Shown here: one piece after another, positions 44,815 through 54,534 of the stretch
Position numbering within the stretch: the stretch's first letter is position 1
How the letters are laid out: the number at the start of each line of letters is the position of its first letter
From: an uncultured Algibacter sp.
Lineage (GTDB): Bacteria > Bacteroidota > Bacteroidia > Flavobacteriales > Flavobacteriaceae
Length of the DNA: 64,000 nucleotides
Direction of reading: 5' to 3'
Assembly: GCF_947487605.1 (NCBI RefSeq)
Contig: NZ_CANKXK010000001.1
Coordinates: forward strand, 310,001 to 374,000
Translations under genes and position numbers: made by a program
The notes under the pieces: model-generated
Seen by the model: the letters and a program-made list of their open reading frames with translations, nothing else
The model's database searches: none
What the model was told of the DNA's origin: nothing

Positions 44815-47019
44815 TTAATTAGCTACTTCACTAATAAATTTAATTCGGTATAAACGCAACTCTTCATCATCATAATCGCCGTCAAACTCTTCAATGGCAT
44901 CATCAATCGAATCAGTTTCAGACTCCATAAAATATTCATGAATTTCTTCTTGCTGGTCTTCATCTAAAATATCATTTAGCCAATAATCTATATTCAATTT
45001 TGTGCCCGAATACACAATAACCTCCATTTCTTTAATAAAATCTGTCATTGACATTCCTTTGGAAGATGAAATATCGTCTAGTGGTAATTTTCTATCTATA
45101 TTTTGGATAATATAAAGCTTTAACGAAGAGTTACTTCCTGTAGATTTTACAACCATATCATCTGGACGAATAATATCGTGCTCTTCCACATAGTTAGCAA
45201 TTAATGTCACAAAATCTTTACCATATTTCTTAGCTTTACCATCACCAACACCATGCACATTACCTAATTCTGCTATAGTTATTGGATATTTTAATGACAT
45301 ATCTTCTAGAGACGGGTCTTGGAATATAACAAATGGTGGTACGCCTAATTTTTTAGCATTTCTTTTACGCAAATCTTTTAGCATCCCCATTAATACTTCA
45401 TCTGCTACCGCACCTCCTCCTTTTTCAGCAGTAATAATACTACCATCTTCTTGTGCGCCTTCAAAAATATGATCCTCAGTCATCATAAAAGACTTTGGTT
45501 TTGCAATAAAATCGCGACCAGAATCATGCAACTTTATAACACCATAGGTTTCAATATCTTTTCTTAAATAACCAGCAACTAAAACCTGTCTTAATAATGC
45601 CATCCAATATTTGTTGTCTTTGTTTTTTCCTTTACCAAAAAAGGATTGTTCGTTGGTTTTGTGCGAATTAATTAATGCGTTTTCTTTTCCAACTATAACA
45701 TTAACCAAATCTTTAGATTTGTATTTCTCATTGGTATTATTAATGGTTTCTAATAAAATTTTTAGTTCATCTTTTGCTTCATGTTGCTTTTTAGGATATC
45801 TAACATTATCATCCATTTCGCCTCCCTCTCCTGTTTTGTTATCGAACTCTTCACCAAAATAATGAAGGATAAATTTTCTACGTGAAATAGATGTTTCTGC
45901 AAACGCTACAACCTCTTGCAACAAAGCTTGTCCTATCTCCTGTTCGGCAACAGGCTTACCAGACATGAATTTTTCTAACTTTTCAATATCTTTATAAGCA
46001 TAAAAGGCCAAACAGTGTCCTTCGCCTCCATCTCGACCAGCACGACCTGTTTCTTGATAATAACTTTCTATACTTTTTGGAATATCGTGATGGATTACAA
46101 ATCGCACATCTGGTTTGTCTATACCCATACCAAATGCTATAGTAGCAACCACAACATCAACATCTTCCATTAAAAACTTGTCTTGATAGCTTGATCTAGA
46201 TTTAGCATCTAATCCTGCGTGATATGGCACCGCCTTAACACCATTTACTTGTAATACTTGCGCAAGTTCTTCAACACGTTTTCTACTTAGGCAATAAACA
46301 ATCCCCGATTTACCCGCATTTTGTTTTATAAAACGAATAATATCGGCATCCACATTTTTAGTTTTCGGACGCACTTCATAATACAAATTAGGTCTGTTAA
46401 AGGACGCTTTAAACGTTTTAGCGTTACCAATACCTAAATTCTTAATAATATCTTCTTGTACTTTTGGCGTTGCTGTAGCTGTTAATCCTATAATAGGAAT
46501 ATTATCACCAATTCTACCTATTATATTACGTAAGTTTCTATATTCTGGTCTAAAATCATGCCCCCATTCGCTAATACAATGTGCTTCATCTATGGCCATA
46601 AAGGAAATCTTTACAGACCTCAAGAACTCAACATTTTCTTCTTTTGTTAAGGATTCTGGTGCTACATAAAGTAATTTAGTAACCCCACTAACAATATCCT
46701 CTTTTACGCGTTTAACTTCTGTTTTATTAAGCGAAGAATTTAACACATGTGCTACTCCTTCTTCATCAGAAATACCACGAATAGCGTCAACTTGATTCTT
46801 CATTAAAGCTATCAAAGGTGATACTACTATTGCTGTGCCCTCTTGCATCAATGCGGGGAGCTGGTAACAAAGCGATTTACCGCCACCAGTGGGCATTATT
46901 ACAAATGTATGATTTCCTGATAGTAAACTCTCAATTACACCTTCTTGGAGTCCTTTGAATTTATTAAACCCAAAATATTTTTTTAGAGAAGTGTGTAAGT
47001 CACTTTTTGCCGTCAACAT
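44815..47019 (-). CDS. recQ: ATP-dependent DNA helicase RecQ
   Basis: A 734-residue superfamily 2 helicase (3' to 5') for recombination and replication-fork repair. Walker A PTGGGKS at 43-49, DEAH at 144-147, motif VI QETGRAGRDG near 330, then RecQ-C-terminal/winged-helix region and an HRDC domain (about 550-620, PPFVIFQDPSLEDMS, TIAELGNVHGVGDGKAKKYG). An acidic tail (about 670-725) follows, as is common in Bacteroidota RecQ. The RQC zinc-binding Cys are not evident: the region around HYFGEEFDNKTGEGGE replaces the usual CRRxxLLxYFGE...C pattern. Confidence 0.95.
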   Translation of the reverse strand: MLTAKSDLHTSLKKYFGFNKFKGLQEGVIESLLSGNHTFVIMPTGGGKSLCYQLPALMQEGTAIVVSPLIALMKNQVDAIRGISDEEGVAHVLNSSLNKTEVKRVKEDIVSGVTKLLYVAPESLTKEENVEFLRSVKISFMAIDEAHCISEWGHDFRPEYRNLRNIIGRIGDNIPIIGLTATATPKVQEDIIKNLGIGNAKTFKASFNRPNLYYEVRPKTKNVDADIIRFIKQNAGKSGIVYCLSRKRVEELAQVLQVNGVKAVPYHAGLDAKSRSSYQDKFLMEDVDVVVATIAFGMGIDKPDVRFVIHHDIPKSIESYYQETGRAGRDGGEGHCLAFYAYKDIEKLEKFMSGKPVAEQEIGQALLQEVVAFAETSISRRKFILHYFGEEFDNKTGEGGEMDDNVRYPKKQHEAKDELKILLETINNTNEKYKSKDLVNVIVGKENALINSHKTNEQSFFGKGKNKDNKYWMALLRQVLVAGYLRKDIETYGVIKLHDSGRDFIAKPKSFMMTEDHIFEGAQEDGSIITAEKGGGAVADEVLMGMLKDLRKRNAKKLGVPPFVIFQDPSLEDMSLKYPITIAELGNVHGVGDGKAKKYGKDFVTLIANYVEEHDIIRPDDMVVKSTGSNSSLKLYIIQNIDRKLPLDDISSSKGMSMTDFIKEMEVIVYSGTKLNIDYWLNDILDEDQQEEIHEYFMESETDSIDDAIEEFDGDYDDEELRLYRIKFISEVAN

Positions 47020-47221
47020 GAAATAAAAATAATGAATTTATGTGTTTAAACAACAATTAAACACCCAAATGCTATTAATTAATTTAGTAATCTTATTAGA
47101 GAACCCTCGTTTTTTTTTCGTTAGTTTTGTAACGAAATTTAATAAATCAAATAAGTTTTTATTTGACGAACATTAAAGATAACAAAATCTTTAAAAGCAT
47201 CAACCAAAAAAATAATAAATT

Positions 47222-48187
47222 TTGAACTACAAAGATTCTATTATTCATACGGCCAAACAAACTATTGAAATGGAAAGTCAGGCAATTTCAAATTTGTCTC
47301 ACCTCCTTACAGATGATTTTTCCAATGCAGTAGAATTAATTTACAAATCGAAAGGGCGGGTTATAATTACTGGAATTGGTAAAAGTGCCATTATCGCTAA
47401 CAAAATTGTTGCAACTTTAAATTCTACCGGTACCCCATCTGTTTTTATGCATGCCGCAGATGCAATACATGGAGATTTAGGTCTCATTCTAAAAGATGAT
47501 GTCGTAATATGTATATCAAAAAGTGGTAATACGCCAGAGATAAAAGTACTAATACCTTTAATTAAAAGCGCAAAAAATGCGATGATTGCCATTACTGGTA
47601 ATAAAGATTCATTCCTGGGTAAGAATGCAAATTATGTTTTAAATACGTTTGTTGAAAAAGAAGCTTGCCCAAATAACTTAGCACCTACCACCAGTACTAC
47701 TGCACAATTAGTTATGGGTGATGCGCTTGCAGTTTGTTTGTTAGAATTACGAGGTTTTTCTAGTAACGATTTTGCTAAATATCATCCTGGAGGCGCCTTA
47801 GGAAAAAAATTATATTTAAGGGTTCAAGATATTTCGTCAGCTAACGAAAAACCTAGCGTTTCCAGTAACACAAGTATAAAAGATGTAATTGTTGAAATTT
47901 CTGAAAAAATGCTTGGGGTTACTGCGGTTGTTGAAAATGAAAAAGTAATTGGCATAATTACAGATGGTGATTTAAGACGTATGCTTTCTAAAGTTGATAA
48001 TTTCGCCTCATTAACTGCTAAAGATATTATGAGTATAAATCCTAAGCTTATTGAAGCAGAAGCTATGGCAATTGATGCGCTTGAAGTTATGGAGACTAAT
48101 GAAATTTCCCAGCTACTCGTAGAAGATCATGGTAAATATGCAGGAGTGGTACATCTGCACGATTTAATAAAAGAAGGAATTATATAA
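47222..48187 (+). CDS. kdsD: Arabinose-5-phosphate isomerase (KpsF/GutQ family)
   Basis: A 321-residue protein with an N-terminal SIS isomerase domain (VIITGIGKSAIIANKIVATLNSTGTPS, HGDLG, SKSGNTPE, PTTSTTAQLVMGDALAV, and HPGGALGK) and two C-terminal CBS domains (about 205-320). It converts ribulose-5-P to arabinose-5-P, the first step to Kdo for LPS. The start is TTG at 47222; an ATG lies 16 codons downstream but would trim conserved sequence. It is the first of four genes kdsD-tatC-CMD-lptB; its stop overlaps the tatC start by one base. Confidence 0.94.
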   Translation: MNYKDSIIHTAKQTIEMESQAISNLSHLLTDDFSNAVELIYKSKGRVIITGIGKSAIIANKIVATLNSTGTPSVFMHAADAIHGDLGLILKDDVVICISKSGNTPEIKVLIPLIKSAKNAMIAITGNKDSFLGKNANYVLNTFVEKEACPNNLAPTTSTTAQLVMGDALAVCLLELRGFSSNDFAKYHPGGALGKKLYLRVQDISSANEKPSVSSNTSIKDVIVEISEKMLGVTAVVENEKVIGIITDGDLRRMLSKVDNFASLTAKDIMSINPKLIEAEAMAIDALEVMETNEISQLLVEDHGKYAGVVHLHDLIKEGII

Positions 48188-49005
48188 TGGCACGAAAGAA
48201 CATAAATGAGATGTCTTTTTTAGACCATCTTGAGGATTTACGCTGGCATTTAATAAGAATAATTACAGCGGTAATTATAGTAGCAACTTTTGCTTTTATC
48301 TTTAGCAGGTTTTTATTTGATAAAATCATATTTGCGCCTAAGGATATGAGTTTCCCTACGTACAAATTTCTGTGTAATGCAGCTAATTTTATTGGGCTTG
48401 ACACAACATTTTGTGCTGAACAAATGCCAATGATTATACAAAACCGGACGATGGCAGGACAGTTTTCGGCAGATATCTGGACCGCTATCCTAGCTGGTTT
48501 TGTTATTTCTTTCCCGTATGTAATCTATCAATTATGGAAGTTTATCAGCCCTGGTTTGCATGCAAATGAACGGAAGCACTCTAGAGGGTTTATTATAATT
48601 TCATCACTATTATTTTTTATTGGGGTACTATTTGGTTATTACATAGTAACTCCCTTATCTCTTAATTTTCTTGCGAATTACAGTATTTCAGAAATCGTTG
48701 ATAATCAAATCGATATAAGCTCATATATAGCATTAGTGCGCTCTTCGGCTCTGGCATCAGGCCTAATTTTTGAGCTACCAATTATAATCTATTTCCTAAC
48801 CAAAATAGGTTTAGTAACACCAGAAATATTAAGAAAATACAGAAAATATGCCCTCGTCGTAGTTCTTATACTTTCAGCTATAATTACACCACCAGATATC
48901 GCAAGTCAGGTAATTGTAGCAATCCCAATTTTAATATTATATCAAGTAAGTATTTACATTTCTAAAATTGTAATTAGAAATCAAAAAAGAAAAGAAAATG
49001 TCTGA
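48187..49005 (+). CDS. tatC: Sec-independent protein translocase TatC
   Basis: A 272-residue inner-membrane protein with six helices, the core receptor of the twin-arginine export pathway. N-terminal MSFLDHLEDLRWHLIR carries the conserved Glu for signal recognition; FVISFPYVIYQLWKFISPGL and the C-terminal RKYRKYALVVVLILSAIITPPD are family blocks. The first periplasmic loop has two Cys (CNAANFIGLDTTFC). Translationally coupled: TAATG with kdsD and eight-base overlap with the CMD gene. tatA is not in the window. Confidence 0.95.
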   Translation: MARKNINEMSFLDHLEDLRWHLIRIITAVIIVATFAFIFSRFLFDKIIFAPKDMSFPTYKFLCNAANFIGLDTTFCAEQMPMIIQNRTMAGQFSADIWTAILAGFVISFPYVIYQLWKFISPGLHANERKHSRGFIIISSLLFFIGVLFGYYIVTPLSLNFLANYSISEIVDNQIDISSYIALVRSSALASGLIFELPIIIYFLTKIGLVTPEILRKYRKYALVVVLILSAIITPPDIASQVIVAIPILILYQVSIYISKIVIRNQKRKENV

Positions 49006-49342
49006 TATTGTTAAAGAGTTTAATGATTATCGAGAAAGAATGAACGACAAAATTCTTTCAGATAATAATAAAGTAATAAAACGTATTTTCAATTTAGATA
49101 CAAACGCATTTTCCAAAGGTGCTTTAGATGTCAAAACAAAAGAATTGCTTGGTTTGGTAGCATCTACCGTATTGCGCTGTGATGATTGCGTGAAATATCA
49201 TTTAGAAACGAGTTATAAAGAAGGTTTAACAAAAGAAGAAGTCGTCGAAGCCTTAAGCATTGCAACCTTAGTTGGCGGCACTATAGTCATTCCACATTTG
49301 CGACGTGCTTACGAGTTTTGGGATGCTCTAGAAAATCAATAG
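48998..49342 (+). CDS. Carboxymuconolactone decarboxylase/AhpD-like protein
   Basis: A 114-residue all-helical protein with the AhpD-type site CDDCVKYHLETSYKEGLTKEEVVEAL (CxxC plus His). This motif supports a thiol-peroxidase or disulfide-reductase role rather than true lactone decarboxylation. It overlaps tatC by eight bases and is likely co-transcribed with kdsD and tatC. Confidence 0.9.
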   Translation: MSDIVKEFNDYRERMNDKILSDNNKVIKRIFNLDTNAFSKGALDVKTKELLGLVASTVLRCDDCVKYHLETSYKEGLTKEEVVEALSIATLVGGTIVIPHLRRAYEFWDALENQ

Positions 49343-49343
49343 C

Positions 49344-49450
49344 TATATCGTACTTTGGGCGCTACCCTTAAGGGTCGGGCTTTACGCTAATAGTTTTGGC
49401 TCGATGCACGCCTCGCCAAAAGCTACCGCTGCAATCCCTAACGCACCTTT
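49344..49450. repeat. GC-rich structured intergenic element
   Basis: Directly behind the CMD stop is a block of clearly higher GC than its surroundings. It contains ACCCTTAAGGGT (self-complementary, 49365-49376) and a hairpin formed by TAGTTTTGGC (about 49391) with GCCAAAAGCTA (about 49415), ending GCAATCCCTAACGC. From memory, similar GGGTCGGGCTTTACGC...CAATCCCTAACGC blocks recur in Flavobacteriaceae intergenic regions, which I cannot verify here. The rest of the gap to 49584 shows nothing else. Confidence 0.55.
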
Positions 49451-49584
49451 CAGCAATATTAAAACCTATATTAACGGTAATACTACCCCGCAAATTATAT
49501 CTATCTAACAATTAAAAAGGTTAATGAAACGTTATACAGCTGCAACAATTTCCACAATTAATTAAAATTTCCGTAATTGCACCC

Positions 49585-50325
49585 ATGATTCTAAGAGCAG
49601 AAAATTTAATGAAGTCCTATAGCGGACGAAAAGTTGTAAAAGATGTTTCACTAGAAGTAAAGCAAGGCGAAATCGTTGGTCTATTAGGCCCTAATGGTGC
49701 TGGAAAAACAACCTCTTTTTATATGATAGTTGGTTTAATAAAGCCTAATGGCGGACATATTTTCTTGGATAACCAAGAAATTACTAAATATCCCATGTAC
49801 AAACGTGCACAAAACGGCATAGGCTATTTGGCACAAGAAGCTTCGGTATTTAGAAAATTAAGCATTGAAGACAATATATTAAGCGTGTTACAACTTACCA
49901 AACTTAGCAAGAAGCAACAACACGATAAAATGGAATCACTCATCGAAGAGTTTGGACTAGGTCATATTCGAAAAAACAGAGGCGATTTACTTTCTGGTGG
50001 AGAGCGTCGTCGTACAGAAATTGCACGTGCACTAGCTACCGATCCTAGTTTTATTTTATTAGATGAGCCTTTTGCTGGTGTAGACCCAGTAGCGGTTGAA
50101 GATATCCAGCGTATTGTAGCACAACTTACCAAAAAAAATATAGGCATTCTTATTACCGACCATAATGTACAAGAAACATTAGCTATTACAGATAGAACTT
50201 ATTTAATGTTTGAAGGCGGTATTTTAAAACATGGTATCCCAGAAGACCTTGCTAATGATGAGATGGTGCGTAAAGTATATTTAGGACAGAACTTCGAGTT
50301 ACGTAAAAAGAAAATACGGGATTAG
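49585..50325 (+). CDS. lptB: LPS export ABC transporter ATP-binding protein
   Basis: A 246-residue ABC ATPase that powers LptFG to extract LPS from the inner membrane toward the Lpt bridge. Walker [10 protein letters not shown]-loop [12 protein letters not shown] (LptB-typical), signature LSGGERRR, Walker [14 protein letters not shown], switch His in ITDHNVQE. The family-typical C-terminus [13 protein letters not shown] is present. It follows the kdsD-tatC-CMD genes after a 242-base repeat-bearing gap. Confidence 0.97.
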   Translation: MILRAENLMKSYSGRKVVKDVSLEVKQGEIVGLLGPNGAGKTTSFYMIVGLIKPNGGHIFLDNQEITKYPMYKRAQNGIGYLAQEASVFRKLSIEDNILSVLQLTKLSKKQQHDKMESLIEEFGLGHIRKNRGDLLSGGERRRTEIARALATDPSFILLDEPFAGVDPVAVEDIQRIVAQLTKKNIGILITDHNVQETLAITDRTYLMFEGGILKHGIPEDLANDEMVRKVYLGQNFELRKKKIRD

Positions 50326-50337
50326 GCTGTTTTAGCT

Positions 50338-50364
50338 ATAACAAAAATAAAAATTCTTTGTTAT
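50338..50364. terminator. Possible bidirectional terminator between lptB and TerC gene
   Basis: ATAACAAA (50338-50345) pairs with TTTGTTAT (50357-50364) across an 11-base loop between convergent genes. The stem is AT-rich and no long T run follows, so it is weak. Confidence 0.3.
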
Positions 50365-50419
50365 TCAAACATTTTCTAAATCTCTTAAAACACTCATTTA
50401 ATAAATTTGCTACTACTTA

Positions 50420-51199
50420 TTAATTATCCTTAACCTCTTGCTCCTGCTCTTTCAATAATTTCTTTTGATAACGACCTTGAACAATATCTGTTATTACTAA
50501 AATAGCAATCACAAAATAAAATGTTGTTTTACTCATATGCTCTACATGATTTCCAAAGAGTTCTAAATGTGCTAATTCGCCACCTTCTGTCACCAACATA
50601 ATACCTACAATAAAAAGGATAAACAGACCCAAAACTTCATACATTCTATTTTTTGCTAAGAAATCTGAAACTTTATCGGCTAACCATATCATCATCACCC
50701 CACTTACAATAATAGCCACAGCCATCACCCATATAACATCGGTTAAGGCTATTGCACTTAAAATAGAATCGAATGAAAACACAACATTCATTATTACAAT
50801 CATGGTTATCACTTTTCCAACAGAGCTTTTAGAACCATCCTCAATATTATGCCCTACATCATGAATGGCAATCATGTGCCAAATCTCTTTCATTGCCGTG
50901 TAAATAATAAATGCACCACCACCTAGCACAATTAAACTATGAATATTAAACTGTCCAACTAAAACATCTTCAAAATCAAAACCAAAAATAGGGTCTTGGA
51001 ACAATTCAATTACTTGTAATAATACTACCAGTAGAATAATACGCAATGCAATGGCTAAAAGAATCCCTATTTTACGAACGTAGGCTTGTTTTTCTTTTGG
51101 AGCACGCTTACTTTCTAAAGAAATATATAACAAATTATCGAACCCTAAAACAGCCTGTAACAGCACTAACATTAGTAGTGTAAAAATATTTTCAACCAT
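50420..51199 (-). CDS. TerC family integral membrane protein
   Basis: A 259-residue polytopic protein with TerC family features: LLQAVLGFDNLLYISLESKRAP, FGFDFEDVLVGQFNIHSLIVLGGGAFIIYTAMKEIWHM in parts, and NVVFSFDSILSAIALTD, carrying the paired Asp thought to bind metal. TerC homologues are linked to Mn2+ export and tellurite resistance. About seven helices. Nine bases after pssA on the same strand. Confidence 0.92.
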   Translation of the reverse strand: MVENIFTLLMLVLLQAVLGFDNLLYISLESKRAPKEKQAYVRKIGILLAIALRIILLVVLLQVIELFQDPIFGFDFEDVLVGQFNIHSLIVLGGGAFIIYTAMKEIWHMIAIHDVGHNIEDGSKSSVGKVITMIVIMNVVFSFDSILSAIALTDVIWVMAVAIIVSGVMMIWLADKVSDFLAKNRMYEVLGLFILFIVGIMLVTEGGELAHLELFGNHVEHMSKTTFYFVIAILVITDIVQGRYQKKLLKEQEQEVKDN

Positions 51200-51208
51200 T
51201 GTAATTAA

Positions 51209-51976
51209 TTATTTGGATGTTAAGTTATCTAAAATTGACATGATAATATATAGTAGAATAATAATTGGAATTGCAGCAAATTGAATAACTGCAAGAAGTA
51301 CTATGCATAATATGATAAAGATATATCTTGTAGCATTGCTTATAAAATCCCAACTTTTAAATTTTAATGCAAATAGTTTTATATTAGAATTAAGCAAATA
51401 ACAACTTAATAAAGTTAAACCAATTAAAAACCATTTATTAAGAATAACTGCATTAATAATATCACTATCCTGAAACTCAATTATTAAAGGCAACGACAAT
51501 ATTAATAAAGCATTTGCAGGTGTTGGCAGTCCTTTAAAATACGTTTGTTGTTCAGTATCTATATTAAATTTTGCTAATCTATACGCCGATGCTAAAGTTA
51601 TTGTTAAGCCAATTAAAGGTATTGCAAGCAGTTCGAAATTACCAGATAAATCAACTTCACCCCAGTCAGACCCCACTAACTCTAAAAGTTTATACATAAT
51701 AATACCAGGAACCAAGCCACTAGTTACCATATCTGCCAAAGAATCTAATTGAACCCCTAATTCGCTTTGCACATTTAGTTTTCTAGCTGCAAAACCATCA
51801 AAGAAATCGAAAAAAATACCAAGAAAAACGAAGAATGCCGCCGTAACAAAATTATTATTTACAGCATATATGGCCGCAATACATCCGCAGAACAAGTTTA
51901 AAAGCGTTAAAGCATTTGGTATGTAACGTGTCATAAAACCTTCGAAATATTTATGTAAAAATAACAAACTATTCAT
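51209..51976 (-). CDS. pssA: CDP-diacylglycerol-serine O-phosphatidyltransferase
   Basis: A 255-residue CDP-alcohol phosphatidyltransferase making phosphatidylserine from CDP-diacylglycerol and serine. The family signature DGFAARKLNVQSELGVQLDSLAD (DG, AR, G, D, D) is intact near residues 60-82. About six to eight membrane helices. The first ATG (51976) gives a 14-residue lead before MTRYIPNALTLLNLFCG; a later ATG at 51934 matches relatives better, so the true start is uncertain. Operon with the TerC gene. Confidence 0.93.
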   Translation of the reverse strand: MNSLLFLHKYFEGFMTRYIPNALTLLNLFCGCIAAIYAVNNNFVTAAFFVFLGIFFDFFDGFAARKLNVQSELGVQLDSLADMVTSGLVPGIIMYKLLELVGSDWGEVDLSGNFELLAIPLIGLTITLASAYRLAKFNIDTEQQTYFKGLPTPANALLILSLPLIIEFQDSDIINAVILNKWFLIGLTLLSCYLLNSNIKLFALKFKSWDFISNATRYIFIILCIVLLAVIQFAAIPIIILLYIIMSILDNLTSK

Positions 51977-52084
51977 GTCTTAAACAAGCTTCAGACAATA
52001 TCTATTATAAATTACTGTTTATAGACTATAAAATCAGGGATTTAAAGCGATGCTACCATTTTATATTATGATTAAATTGGTATT

Positions 52085-53182
52085 ATGTGCATCTTTGTAA
52101 AAAAATTGCGATTGAAAGTTTACATAACTACAATACTTTGTGTTCTATCACTCACACTATGTGCGCAAACCACTAGAAAATACTCTAATGAGTTTATGAA
52201 TATTGGTGTTGATGCCGCTGCATTAGGGATGAGTAGTGCTGTAACATCCCATACTGCCGATGTGAATTCAGGCTATTGGAATCCAGCTGGTCTTTTAAAA
52301 ATTGAAGACAATCAATTGGCTCTAATGCATTCTAGTTACTTTGCTAATATTGCAAACTACGATTATGCAGCTTTCGCTATGCCATTAGATGATAGAAGTG
52401 CAGTAGGCGTATCGTTAATTCGTTTTGCTGTGGATGATATATTAAATACAACGCAATTAATTGATGAACAAGGAAATATTAACTACGACCGAATTAGTCT
52501 ATTCTCTACTGCCGATTATGGTCTAACATTTTCTTACGCACGATCACTTCCAATTGATGGTTTAAATTATGGCGTTAACGCAAAAGTTATAAGGCGTATT
52601 ATTGGTGATTTTGCATCTTCTTGGGGTTTTGGATTGGATGTTGGTGTCCAGTTTGAAACGAATAATGATTGGAAATTCGGATTAATGGCACGTGATATTA
52701 CAACTACATTTAATGCTTGGGCTATCGATGAAGATGAATTTGCAAAAATTAGCGATGCTGTAGCAGGTCAAAATCAAGAATTACCCGAAACTACTGAAAT
52801 AACAATCCCGAAACTACAATTAGGAATTTCTAAGCTTACCACCTTTCATTATGACTACACTTTACTAACTGCAGTAAATTTGAATGTTCGATTTGAAGAA
52901 AACAATGATGTTTTTTCATCCTCATTTGCGAGTATAAACCCAGCATTAGGTTTTGAATTTGGCTATATAGACATGGTTTATTTACGTGCTGGAATGGGTA
53001 ATTTTCAAAATGAATTACAAATTGATAATACCGAACAGCTAACGTTTCAACCTAGTTTTGGTGTTGGATTTAAATATAATGGGGTTCAAATTGATTATGC
53101 TTTTACAGATATTGGTGATCAAAGTGTCGCATTATATTCCAATGTGTTTTCACTAAAACTAGATTTCAGTATCTTTAGATAA
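52085..53182 (+). CDS. PorV/PorQ family outer-membrane protein
   Basis: A 365-residue predicted outer-membrane beta-barrel of the PorV/PorQ (FadL-like) family. After the signal peptide comes the family opening FMNIGVDAAALGMSSAVTSHTADVNSGYWNPAGL, then many amphipathic strands ending in a terminal aromatic (LDFSIFR). PorV shuttles type IX secretion substrates at the cell surface; this paralogue may do the same for other clients. The ATG at 52085 precedes a CATCTTTG stretch that resembles a -7 box, so a downstream TTG may be the true start. DUF4105 follows by 12 bases. Confidence 0.85.
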   Translation: MCIFVKKLRLKVYITTILCVLSLTLCAQTTRKYSNEFMNIGVDAAALGMSSAVTSHTADVNSGYWNPAGLLKIEDNQLALMHSSYFANIANYDYAAFAMPLDDRSAVGVSLIRFAVDDILNTTQLIDEQGNINYDRISLFSTADYGLTFSYARSLPIDGLNYGVNAKVIRRIIGDFASSWGFGLDVGVQFETNNDWKFGLMARDITTTFNAWAIDEDEFAKISDAVAGQNQELPETTEITIPKLQLGISKLTTFHYDYTLLTAVNLNVRFEENNDVFSSSFASINPALGFEFGYIDMVYLRAGMGNFQNELQIDNTEQLTFQPSFGVGFKYNGVQIDYAFTDIGDQSVALYSNVFSLKLDFSIFR

Positions 53183-53194
53183 TATCAAATATAG

Positions 53195-54376
53195 ATGCTA
53201 AAAAAAGGACTTCTTTTAATTTTTATATTATTTTTCTCAAATGCTAAAGGACAGCAAAACATTTTGTCGTCACAAACCGATATAAGTGTATTAACCATTG
53301 CTCCAGGTGTTTCGCTTAATGATGCATTTGGTCATAGCGCTTTCAGAATTAAAGACCCTATAAAAGGTACCGATTTAGTTTTTAATTATGGTGTTTTCGA
53401 TTTTGAAACGCCCAATTTCTACTTAAAATTTGCTCAAGGCAAGCTAAATTATCTAATTGGTTTAAATTATTATGAAGACTTTTATGAAAGCTATGTTTCG
53501 CAAAATCGAACCATTAAAGAACAGGTTTTAAATCTGTCTACCACTGAAAAACAAAAACTATTTGACTATTTATTAAATAATATAAAACCAGAAAACAGAG
53601 CTTATTTATACGATTTCTTTTATGATAATTGTGCTACTAAAATAAGAGATGTTTTAGAATCTGTATCAGAAAAAGGTATTGTATTTAAAGAGCCTGAAAA
53701 TTTTAAGCCTGAAAATTTTAGGGCGTTAATTCATAGTAAAGTAGACAGAAACTCTTGGGGATCCTTGGGTATTGACGTCGCACTCGGTTCTGTAATTGAT
53801 AAAGAAGCTTCACCAAGAGAACACATGTTCTTACCTGATAATATTTTTGCTTTTTTTGAAAGTGCTACGATTAAAGGTACGGGTGAAAAATTAGTTAAAA
53901 AAACAAATATCCTATTTCAAAAAATAGTGCAACCTACGCCTTTTAATTTCTTTTCAAGCCCTCTTTTTATTATGGGAGTTATTGGTTTTTTAATCCTTCT
54001 TATAACCTATAAAGATTTCAAAAACAATAAACGAAGTCGTTGGTTAGATACTGTTATTTTCGGTATAACGGGAATAATTGGTGTACTCATTTTATTGCTA
54101 TGGTTTGCGACTGACCACGATGGGACACATCAAAATTACAACTTACTTTGGGCCTTTGCATTGAATTTATTTGTTATCCCGCAGCTTTTCAAAAAAGAAA
54201 CACCTAAATGGTTTCTAAAATATCTAAAATTTCTAATTATTTTACTTTGCTTATTAACTTTGCATTGGATTATAGGCGTGCAAGTATTTGCTATAGCTTT
54301 AATTCCTTTACTTATTGCACTTGCTATTCGTTATATGTATTTAATTCTAAATTTCAAGAAATTTATGTCAGTTTGA
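53195..54376 (+). CDS. DUF4105 (Lnb N-terminal-like) protein with membrane C-terminus
   Basis: A 393-residue protein: signal peptide (1-19, AKGQ), a DUF4105 domain (about 25-190) with the conserved FGHSAFRI His and FFYDNCATKIRDVL Cys, resembling an NlpC/P60-like papain fold, and a C-terminal membrane part with several helices (about 250-385). DUF4105 is a putative periplasmic hydrolase on lipids or peptidoglycan; function is unknown. It probably shares a transcript with the PorV-like gene. Confidence 0.88.
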   Translation: MLKKGLLLIFILFFSNAKGQQNILSSQTDISVLTIAPGVSLNDAFGHSAFRIKDPIKGTDLVFNYGVFDFETPNFYLKFAQGKLNYLIGLNYYEDFYESYVSQNRTIKEQVLNLSTTEKQKLFDYLLNNIKPENRAYLYDFFYDNCATKIRDVLESVSEKGIVFKEPENFKPENFRALIHSKVDRNSWGSLGIDVALGSVIDKEASPREHMFLPDNIFAFFESATIKGTGEKLVKKTNILFQKIVQPTPFNFFSSPLFIMGVIGFLILLITYKDFKNNKRSRWLDTVIFGITGIIGVLILLLWFATDHDGTHQNYNLLWAFALNLFVIPQLFKKETPKWFLKYLKFLIILLCLLTLHWIIGVQVFAIALIPLLIALAIRYMYLILNFKKFMSV

Positions 54377-54472
54377 GTGCTAAATCTAAGATTTGGTATA
54401 TCGAAAACAAATGAATTTTCTAGTTAAAAGTACTTCTCGATACTAAATTCTTTTAGTCCCAATAACCATCGG

Positions 54473-54489
54473 GGTCACTCGAAGTGACC
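54473..54489. other. Short perfect hairpin between DUF4105 and sugar-transferase genes
   Basis: GGTCACT (54473-54479) pairs with AGTGACC (54483-54489) around CGA. There is no T run. It may be a remnant of a dispersed repeat or a weak bidirectional terminator between convergent genes. Confidence 0.4.
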
Positions 54490-54534
54490 TTAGAATTATT
54501 CATGTAATTTAAAACATCCATTAACCATTTCAAA

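Noticed and set aside
54208-54414. 68-codon frame overlapping the DUF4105 3' end
   Set aside because: It is a different-frame shadow inside the membrane part of DUF4105 with no independent support.
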